From Coxiellaceae bacterium (GTDB lineage Bacteria; Pseudomonadota; Gammaproteobacteria; Comchoanobacterales; Comchoanobacteraceae): a stretch of 45,142 bases of DNA. Numbering within the stretch: position 1 is the first letter of the stretch; each line of letters opens with the position of its first letter. The translations under genes were made by a program, and so were the position numbers. The stretch is taken from the NCBI GenBank assembly GCA_902603055.1, contig CACKTD010000008.1, forward strand, positions 1 to 45,142. Reading direction: 5' to 3'. This document shows positions 39,016-45,142 of this stretch, piece after piece. The notes under the pieces are model-generated. The model ran no database searches. It was not told the DNA's origin and saw only the letters and a list, made by a program, of their open reading frames with translations.

Positions 39016-40182
39016 ATGATTAGAACATTTTTTGCACTATTTCCTTTAATGCTTGCACTTCCTTTTGGTATGGATATCTATGTGCCAGCAGTTCCACATA
39101 TTACTACAGTCTTTAATACAACAGATGCTTTAATGCAGGCTACCTTAAACTTATTCATGTTAACCACTGGTATCATGCAATTATGGATCGGGCCCTATTC
39201 TGATAGTATTGGTCGAATCAGACCTACTTTACTTTGTAATTTAAGTTTTGCAATTGGTTGTATTATTTGTGCACTTTCACATAATATTACAACTCTCATA
39301 ATAGGACGAGTCATCCAAGCAGCTGGTGCTGGTGGATTGATTGTTCTTGGAAATGCCATAGCACGCGATCTATATACAGGAAATTTACTAGCAAAATTAT
39401 ACAGTGGTTTAAATGGTGTGATTGCTTTTGCTCCATTATTTGCACCTTTTATTGGTGCTTATCTAGATGTATATTTTGGTTGGCAATCAACGTTCTTAAT
39501 TTTACTACTCATACCAGTTTTAGTGATGATTGTTTACATCCCTAGTCTAGGAGAAACTCTCTCAATAGCTAAACGCACCCCTCTTGATAAGAAACTATTT
39601 ACTATATACCTTTCGCTTCTGAAAAATAAAACATTCCGGTATTATGCCTATTCTGGATCGTTTGGAATGTTATACTTTTACATTTTCTGTACTATCTCCC
39701 CAATAATCATCCTAACTAAACTCCAGCTTCCAGAACTCGACTATGGGTTTTATTTTGCCTATATGGGTGCATCATTCATGTTAGGCAGTATATTAAGTGG
39801 CCTCATTGTTGAACGTGTTGGCATATATTGGACCTGCCTTTTAGGTTATTGTATTTCATTAACAGGTGGAGTCTGGGCCTATTTATGGCATTTTAACTAC
39901 GGTTTAGAAATTAATGGGTTTGTATATCCAATGGTTCTGATGGGTACTGGTGGTGTATTTAACCTTGCTGCAGGAAGTGCCGGCGCTATGTCACCATTTG
40001 GGCATATTTCAGGATATGCATCTGCTTTATCCAGTAGTATGCGTTTTCTTTTTGCAGGCATCATTGGGCTTATCATTGCAAATCACATTGAAAACACACT
40101 GCCATTAAGCTTATCTGCGATAGTATTTAGTTTTATTGGAATCACACAATTTATAATTTATAGGCAACATTTACAGGTTTAA
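39016..40182 (+). CDS. MFS transporter, Bcr/CflA type
   Basis: 388 residues, 12 hydrophobic helices. Bcr/CflA hallmarks: N-terminal LPFGMDIYVPAVPHITTVF, GPYSDSIGRIRPTLL loop (motif A), IGRVIQAAGAGGLIVLGNAIARD (motif D2 region), and LFAPFIGAYLDVYFGWQSTFL (motif C). Members export drugs such as bicyclomycin and chloramphenicol or small metabolites; substrate here unknown. Preceding flippase gene is 41 bases upstream, but a separate -10 box exists. Confidence 0.92.
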   Translation: MIRTFFALFPLMLALPFGMDIYVPAVPHITTVFNTTDALMQATLNLFMLTTGIMQLWIGPYSDSIGRIRPTLLCNLSFAIGCIICALSHNITTLIIGRVIQAAGAGGLIVLGNAIARDLYTGNLLAKLYSGLNGVIAFAPLFAPFIGAYLDVYFGWQSTFLILLLIPVLVMIVYIPSLGETLSIAKRTPLDKKLFTIYLSLLKNKTFRYYAYSGSFGMLYFYIFCTISPIIILTKLQLPELDYGFYFAYMGASFMLGSILSGLIVERVGIYWTCLLGYCISLTGGVWAYLWHFNYGLEINGFVYPMVLMGTGGVFNLAAGSAGAMSPFGHISGYASALSSSMRFLFAGIIGLIIANHIENTLPLSLSAIVFSFIGITQFIIYRQHLQV

Positions 40183-40184
40183 AA

Positions 40185-40193
40185 TGCTATAAT
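40185..40193 (+). promoter_or_regulatory. Extended -10 promoter of the C-factor-like SDR gene
   Basis: TGCTATAAT, 25 bases before the ATG at 40219; a purine-rich GGGTAGG (40205-40211) serves as ribosome site. Confidence 0.5.
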
Positions 40194-40218
40194 TAACCAT
40201 ATATGGGTAGGTATAATT

Positions 40219-40950
40219 ATGCAGTTAAAATCATTTGAAAAACCATTGAAAATCGTGATCATTGGGAGTAGCGGTGCTTTAGGGCATTCGTTTGTTGATT
40301 TATTATCTCAATATGAAAACGTGGATGAAATTATTGGGTTTTCTAGATCAGAAAACACAATCGATAATCCAAAATTCAAACATCATTCCATTGATGTTTG
40401 TGATTCAGACTCTATAGAACAAGCTGCAAATCAACTAGATAGCTTCAACTTATTGATTGTGAGCTCTGGTATTTTACATGAGAATAATCTATTACCCGAA
40501 AAGAGAGTCAACGATCTGGATAAAGCACAATTAATGCATTATTTTGAAGTCAATACAATTGGTCCTGCACTGATTGGTAAGTACTTTATGCCCAAGATGG
40601 ACCATCATGGAAAATCTGTGATGGCATTTTTATCTGCTAAAGTAGGTAGTATTTCTGATAATGGATTGGGAGGCTGGTATGGTTATCGAGCCTCGAAAGC
40701 AGCGCTTAACATGATTGTGCGTAACTTTGCAATTGAAGTAAATCGCATGCATCCAGACCCAATTATTGTCAGTTTACATCCTGGAACTGTCGACTCTTAT
40801 CTTTCTAAACCTTTCCAAAAAGGTGTTGCCTCAGATCACTTATTTGAACCAGATTTTGCTGCTGGAAAACTCATTGAAGTTATCGAGGAGTTATCTCCTA
40901 GTGATTCAGGTAAGTTTTTAGATTACGCAAAAAAAGAACTCCCATTTTAA
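40219..40950 (+). CDS. Short-chain dehydrogenase/reductase, C-factor-like
   Basis: 243 residues. NAD(P) motif IIGSSGALGHSFVDLL at residues 13-28, Asn in VSSGILHEN, and catalytic YGYRASKAALNM (Tyr-x-x-Ser-Lys) near 155. A long C-terminal segment VSLHPGTVDSYLSKPFQKGV is typical of the C-factor-like SDRs. Upstream promoter: extended -10 TGCTATAAT at 40185-40193, with a GGTAGG ribosome site before the ATG. Substrate unknown. Convergent, overlapping the GST gene by 4 bases. Confidence 0.9.
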   Translation: MQLKSFEKPLKIVIIGSSGALGHSFVDLLSQYENVDEIIGFSRSENTIDNPKFKHHSIDVCDSDSIEQAANQLDSFNLLIVSSGILHENNLLPEKRVNDLDKAQLMHYFEVNTIGPALIGKYFMPKMDHHGKSVMAFLSAKVGSISDNGLGGWYGYRASKAALNMIVRNFAIEVNRMHPDPIIVSLHPGTVDSYLSKPFQKGVASDHLFEPDFAAGKLIEVIEELSPSDSGKFLDYAKKELPF

Positions 40951-41600
40951 ATCGTATTAGAATTCGTAGTGAGGATACCTAAACTCTCTTCATCCCAACG
41001 TGGGGATGCTTTCATGAGATCTTTAAATAGTGGTAGGTTCGTAAAATATACATACCATCTCATTAAAGATGATAAATGATTAGGTTGCTCTAAAGGTTTT
41101 ATGCGTAAATATTGTCTTATAAATGGATATACCGCTACATCAACTAATGACGGATACGCACTGTTGACATAGCTTTCTTGAGTCAACAATTCATTGAGTG
41201 TTATAAGAAATGTATCCACAAATTCTCTAGCTTCAAGAACTTTTTCTTCCGAATGTCGTTCATGGTATTTGTAAATTTGTAAATTAGGAATAAATGTTTG
41301 GGTTAAGTCGGTCACTATTTCATAGGAAGCAATAGCATCACAGCCATCCCAACCTGACCGTTTGATTTTTGGCTGAACCCAATCTAGAATATCGAGACTT
41401 TCATCAATGATTTGATTATTCGGTAGCACCAACACAGGTACTGTTCCTTTTGGGGAATACTCTAACAATGATGATGATTTATCTTTCAAATCAGTTTCTC
41501 GCAACCAATAGTTTAGACCTGCAACAGCAAGCCCCATTCGAGCACGAATGGCATAAGGACATCTTCTAAATGAATATAGGATTGGTAATTTATGATTCAT
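40947..41600 (-). CDS. Glutathione S-transferase family protein
   Basis: 217 residues. The thioredoxin-fold N-terminal domain has SFRRCPYAIRARMGL with a CPYA site near residue 14, VPVLVLPNNQIIDESLDILDWV (glutathione-binding cis-Pro and Glu-Ser), and a helical C-terminal domain. The CPYA site is closer to glutaredoxin-2 and omega-type GSTs than to Ser/Tyr-type enzymes. Start overlaps the end of trhO by 11 bases, so it is translated after trhO in one operon. Function: thiol transfer or dehydroascorbate-like activity, not certain. Confidence 0.9.
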   Translation of the reverse strand: MNHKLPILYSFRRCPYAIRARMGLAVAGLNYWLRETDLKDKSSSLLEYSPKGTVPVLVLPNNQIIDESLDILDWVQPKIKRSGWDGCDAIASYEIVTDLTQTFIPNLQIYKYHERHSEEKVLEAREFVDTFLITLNELLTQESYVNSAYPSLVDVAVYPFIRQYLRIKPLEQPNHLSSLMRWYVYFTNLPLFKDLMKASPRWDEESLGILTTNSNTI

Positions 41601-42510
41601 GTGTTACTCCAATATGTTGTTTTCCCTTTGCTTTAGCAAGCTGTTGTTGTAAGTGCCGTTGTTTATATCGTGCTTTTTGCTGATTTGTCTTCTCATTAAC
41701 ACAAAACTCGCATGCAACACCTGGCTTATAAGCTTTATGCTGAGTTTGTTCCAAAGTTAGAGGCATTCGACAGGCATAACATTGTGTGTGACCACTTGGT
41801 TTATTTTGATGGTTCAGTGCAACACGTTGATCAAACACAAAACAATCACCTTCCCATAAACTTTCTTGAGCATTCACGTCTTTAAAGTAATCTAATACGC
41901 CTCCTTTTAAATGGTATACATTTTCAAATCCTTCATTTAACATCCATGATGATGCCTTTTCACAACGTATACCTCCCGTACAAAACATCGCAATTTTCTT
42001 ATTTTTATTTGGATCCATATTTTTCTTAACGAAATCCGCAAATGCTTTAAATGTTTTAGTCTTAGGATCAATGCTTCCCTTAAAGGTTCCTATCGCTGTC
42101 TCATAATCATTACGTGTATCCAATACCAACACATCCTTTTCCTGAATTAATGAATTCCATTGTTTAGGATCAACATATTGGCCCACTTTTTGAGTAGGTT
42201 GTGCATTCTCTTGTCCCATCGTCACAATCTCTTTCTTAATTTTAACTTTAAATCTTAAAAAAGGATTTGTTCCTAAAGTATGTTTTTTGGCCATTAAAGA
42301 TTGAAAAGGTGTTGAGGTTTTAAACCAACTTTCTAATTGAATAATCGTTGCCTCATGTGCAGCGATTGTGCCATTAATGCCTTCTTTGGCAATAATGAGC
42401 GTACCACGTAAATCATTGAAACGTTTGAATTTTAATAGTTCTTTTTGTAACTCAATTGGATCCTCTACAGATACAAATTGGTATAATGCAAATACGGTGA
42501 ATTTTTCCAT
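41590..42510 (-). CDS. trhO: tRNA uridine(34) hydroxylase, rhodanese-like
   Basis: 306 residues, O2-dependent hydroxylation of uridine 34 in tRNA (5-hydroxyuridine), TrhO/YceA family. N-terminal acylphosphatase-like domain with LIIAKEGINGTIA; central rhodanese domain with VLDTRNDYE and active-site Cys177 in CTGGIRCEKASSWML; C-terminal Cys-rich motif CYACRMPL / CEFCVNEK. Family length about 300-350. Lead gene of a trhO-GST pair. The -10 is possibly TATAAG about 22 bases upstream of the ATG. Confidence 0.95.
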   Translation of the reverse strand: MEKFTVFALYQFVSVEDPIELQKELLKFKRFNDLRGTLIIAKEGINGTIAAHEATIIQLESWFKTSTPFQSLMAKKHTLGTNPFLRFKVKIKKEIVTMGQENAQPTQKVGQYVDPKQWNSLIQEKDVLVLDTRNDYETAIGTFKGSIDPKTKTFKAFADFVKKNMDPNKNKKIAMFCTGGIRCEKASSWMLNEGFENVYHLKGGVLDYFKDVNAQESLWEGDCFVFDQRVALNHQNKPSGHTQCYACRMPLTLEQTQHKAYKPGVACEFCVNEKTNQQKARYKQRHLQQQLAKAKGKQHIGVTHES

Positions 42511-42571
42511 TTTATAATCAATATTTAAAGACTTATAGTACCAAAACCATGATAGGATATAAAGTTTTGAC

Positions 42572-43753
42572 CTACGCTTTCAACCATTTAGGTGTGTTAG
42601 GTAAAATATTTTCATCCATTAAGTGCATAAATGCCACTTTAATTTCACTATCACCCATCATCTTCTCAATTAATGGGCGGTGACTTTCTAAAAACTTTTC
42701 AAATTGATGATCAGCATTCTTTTGATTTCGTGTTGGAAACATATCGACATTGTTTGATCTGGAATTTTGGATCGCAGTATAAATCAATAGTGCTTTTTCT
42801 TCCTTGGATAAATTTTTAATCATATGATTACTATTTTGATGAGAAAGTTTTTCACCTTCAAAAAAGTATTGTAAAAACACTGCATTCACTGCTGTTATTC
42901 CACTATGTACTGACTTCATTTGCACTAGATCATCCAAATAAAATTTGTACAAAAACGATTGTTTAGCTTTCTTAGGCTCACCGTATGCTAAAATTTGACG
43001 AAGCGTAAATAAGGTAATTCGTTGACGCAAATCATCTGATTGTAGAAGTTCAGAATATTGGTTAACAATCCCAATTAAATGTGGTGCATCATCAATGCGC
43101 ACCAATGTCATGGTCAGTGGATCCAAGATAGCACCCAACATATCAACATCATTTAACGTAGATGCTTGATCGGATTTCAATTGCAGCATGAAGTTTAAAA
43201 TATCATTAATTTCTTTAGATAACGTGCTACTTTTATAATACGATCCTTTTTGTTGAACTAGTTGTTTTAGTTCAATCGTCGTCAAGATGTTTGCAATCGA
43301 TGCATTGGTTTCAATCCGCAGTGCAGTTGATAAAAATTCAATTAAACCCTTTTGGTGGGCATTGTTTTGATTGATCGCTGCTGCCATTTTTTCTATGGCG
43401 GCTCTATTTTGAATAGTGAATTCATTTATTTGCTGATCAATCACTTTCACATGGTCTCTGAGGTTATCCATCTTATCATGATGTAATAAATGGACTAATT
43501 GACGGGTATTGCGCTTATATTGTTGATGATAAAAATAGCCAATGCTCCAAGTAAGACCCGTTGTTAAAATAATCAGCAACAGTAAAGTAATAAAATTAAA
43601 ATCAAGTGAATTGTTTTTCTGAGCTCGAGTACGCTTTATTTGTGAAGCAATATTTTCATTAATTTGGGCTTTAATACTAGGATCATTTTTCAGATCAAAT
43701 AAAATTTCTGCTTTTATATGATTAAGTTTACTTTGAAAATCCTCTTCAGACAT
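42572..43753 (-). CDS. Single-pass membrane protein, coiled-coil/helical, unknown
   Basis: 393 residues. N-terminal 45 residues hydrophilic with a basic end (IKRTRAQKNNS), one membrane helix at about 52-73 (FITLLLLIILTTGLTWSIGY), then a long helical region with a likely coiled coil (INEFTIQNRAAIEKMAAAIN). Most of the protein is probably periplasmic. No catalytic motif seen. Start has AGGAGG 7 bases upstream. It follows the RND pump gene on the same strand with a 12-base gap, so they form an operon; a role linked to the pump is plausible but unproven. Confidence 0.75.
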   Translation of the reverse strand: MSEEDFQSKLNHIKAEILFDLKNDPSIKAQINENIASQIKRTRAQKNNSLDFNFITLLLLIILTTGLTWSIGYFYHQQYKRNTRQLVHLLHHDKMDNLRDHVKVIDQQINEFTIQNRAAIEKMAAAINQNNAHQKGLIEFLSTALRIETNASIANILTTIELKQLVQQKGSYYKSSTLSKEINDILNFMLQLKSDQASTLNDVDMLGAILDPLTMTLVRIDDAPHLIGIVNQYSELLQSDDLRQRITLFTLRQILAYGEPKKAKQSFLYKFYLDDLVQMKSVHSGITAVNAVFLQYFFEGEKLSHQNSNHMIKNLSKEEKALLIYTAIQNSRSNNVDMFPTRNQKNADHQFEKFLESHRPLIEKMMGDSEIKVAFMHLMDENILPNTPKWLKA

Positions 43754-43765
43754 ATCATTCGCCTC

Positions 43766-45142
43766 CTACAACAATGATATAATATATGAAAATAGATAGC
43801 CTTGTGAAATAAAAATTAATAAATAGATCAAAACCTTGGATAATCGATCCAAAACACCGTATAAAACAGGAATAATAAAAAGTGAAAAAATGGTACCTAC
43901 ACTCATTCCACACGCAATGATCAGGCCTAGGTCAAAGCGGCTGAATTGACCAGGACCCTCAGCAAAAATAAGTGGTATCACACCAAGAACCATTGCAAGT
44001 GTGGTCATTAAAATGGGCCGTAAACGTAGTCCTGCTGATTTTTTAGCAGCATCTAATCGTCCTGTTGATTCTGGGAGTAAATGGTTTGCAAAATCCACAA
44101 TCAGTATTCCATGTTTTGTAATCAAACCCATCAGAGTCACAATCGCAATTTGAGAATACATATTAAAAGAAGATAACCCCATGGCCATCGGTATGAAAGC
44201 TCCTAAAGTTGCTAATGGTATCGTCATCATAATAATTAGTGGATCAGCAAAACTTTCAAACGTTGCAGAAAGTATAAGATAAATAAATAAAATAGCACCT
44301 AAAAATACAAATGCAAGTTCGTTACCCGACTCTACTTCAAACCGAAGCTGATCACGATAATCATACGTCATTGATGAAGGCATATACTTTTTCTCGAGGT
44401 CATAAAAAACATTGAGTATACTTGAGTCCCTGAGATCTGTTGGCAAAAATGAAAGGGTTACAGAGTTTAATTGTTGGAACTCTGGGTACGACTGTGCACT
44501 TACGAAGGTTTCAATCGTTGCAATGGACGAGAGTGGTATTACTTGATCCTTCACGGCAATTGGAAAACGCTCTAAATTAGATAATGAAAATAAACCTGAC
44601 TCAATCGATTTTGGCACAACATAGTAACTATAATTATCAAAATCAAACTCCGTGACATTTCCTCCACTCATTAACGTGGACAGTGCTAAACCAACGTCTT
44701 GGGCTGTAACACCAAGTTGATTCATAAGGTCGCGATTGAGTTTAATGGAGTATTTGTACTGATCAATTGCCAAATCCATATCGATGAATAAAAATCGACC
44801 TGTTGCTAATGCATCACGCTGAATATTTAGTGCAACCTCATATAATCTTTCTGGACTTTCTGAAGTTTTTATAACGATCTGCTTTAACATACTTTTCATA
44901 ATGGGCAATGAAGGCATTAATAATACTTGGTATTTCAATCCTGGAATATCATGAGTAATTTTATTGAGCTCTTGCATGACGGTAAAATCTGTAATGTTGG
45001 TTCGATCTTGCCATGGTGTCAAACTCAGTCCACTGAAAGCAGTGGTTGGTCCATTTAAGTTTGGTGATGAAAAGTATGTCGCAAGACCTTCAATATTTTT
45101 CAACTTATCGTCTAAGATATCCGTATAATGTGACATAAAATC
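43766..45142 (-). CDS. RND family efflux pump, C-terminal half (continues beyond window)
   Basis: 458 residues seen; the frame is open to the right edge (codons before the first ATG read Asp-Phe), so the N-terminal half is outside. Porter/docking region first (YKYSIKLNRDLMNQLGVTAQ DVG segment), then helices 7-12: LAFVFLGAILFIYLILSATFES, MTIPLATLGAFIPMAMG, and the RND signature GLITKHGILIVDFAN, LRLRPILMTTLAMVLGVIPL, FIIPVLYGVLDRL. Fits HAE1/AcrB-type proton-driven exporters, which need a membrane-fusion partner; that partner would lie upstream, outside the window. Cargo unknown. Confidence 0.93.
   Translation of the reverse strand, partial: DFMSHYTDILDDKLKNIEGLATYFSSPNLNGPTTAFSGLSLTPWQDRTNITDFTVMQELNKITHDIPGLKYQVLLMPSLPIMKSMLKQIVIKTSESPERLYEVALNIQRDALATGRFLFIDMDLAIDQYKYSIKLNRDLMNQLGVTAQDVGLALSTLMSGGNVTEFDFDNYSYYVVPKSIESGLFSLSNLERFPIAVKDQVIPLSSIATIETFVSAQSYPEFQQLNSVTLSFLPTDLRDSSILNVFYDLEKKYMPSSMTYDYRDQLRFEVESGNELAFVFLGAILFIYLILSATFESFADPLIIMMTIPLATLGAFIPMAMGLSSFNMYSQIAIVTLMGLITKHGILIVDFANHLLPESTGRLDAAKKSAGLRLRPILMTTLAMVLGVIPLIFAEGPGQFSRFDLGLIIACGMSVGTIFSLFIIPVLYGVLDRLSKVLIYLLIFISQGYLFSYIISLL

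Noticed and set aside
1-45142. tRNA, rRNA, riboswitch
   Set aside because: No cloverleaf, 16S/23S segment or known riboswitch consensus could be recognised by reading either strand; weak candidates might be missed without a covariance search.

Overview
The window reads as a chromosomal stretch of an AT-rich gammaproteobacterium (roughly one third G+C by eye). Several lone proteins have no recognisable family but look like accessory or host-interaction proteins, and there is a cytosolic PAS-type hybrid histidine kinase. Together these suggest a Legionellales-like or other host- or protist-associated lineage. That placement is inference; no rRNA or other phylogenetic marker is present. No tRNA, rRNA, CRISPR array, transposase, integrase or phage gene was found.

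Layout. (1) 1-7.7 kb: surface polysaccharide genes (3' end of an asparagine synthetase, a glycosyltransferase, a lipid-flippase-like/O-antigen-ligase fusion, a GT-C-like membrane protein) interrupted by a CobW-family metallochaperone and a Vat/CatB-type acetyltransferase. (2) 7.8-12.1 kb, minus strand: an aldehyde dehydrogenase, a cysteine dioxygenase and an FAD oxidoreductase. A copy of the dehydrogenase 3' end lies downstream, so the dioxygenase/oxidoreductase pair is bracketed by ~300-bp direct repeats. A methyltransferase lies upstream. (3) 12.2-22.3 kb: a secreted protein, a degenerate pilin-like gene, manC, an atypical cryptochrome/photolyase, a dienelactone hydrolase, a large unknown protein, DUF192, a DJ-1/PfpI protein and the coaX-coaBC pair. 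(4) 22.5-31.9 kb: a 670-residue unknown protein with internal tandem repeats, translationally overlapping a hybrid histidine kinase; a membrane protein; a three-gene metal cluster (MerC-like, Zur-like, and a CPC-motif membrane protein that resembles a P1B-ATPase without its catalytic domains); an alpha/beta hydrolase; DUF6868; and an AAG-type DNA glycosylase. (5) 32.1-35.1 kb: an operon of CPD photolyase and iron-sulfur (6-4) photolyase. (6) 35.2-45.1 kb: two unknown small proteins, DUF3429, two SDR enzymes, a flippase, a Bcr/CflA MFS pump, a GST, trhO, a coiled-coil membrane protein and the C-terminal half of an RND pump.

Cross-cutting observations. Two accessory insertions (the acetyltransferase, and the dioxygenase/oxidoreductase pair) each sit just downstream of a resident gene and are bounded by a duplicate of that gene's 3' end. 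One duplication is old and decayed, the other about 97% identical, which suggests a recurrent capture mechanism without a visible recombinase. At least nine genes have a TATAAT-like box ending only 6-9 bases before the start codon and no Shine-Dalgarno sequence, which implies leaderless transcripts. The three photolyase-family genes and the DNA glycosylase form a DNA-repair-rich content that fits a light-exposed stage. The most system-like unit is the MerC/Zur/CPC-protein cluster, whose promoter is covered by a perfect 10-bp-arm palindrome that resembles a Zur operator.
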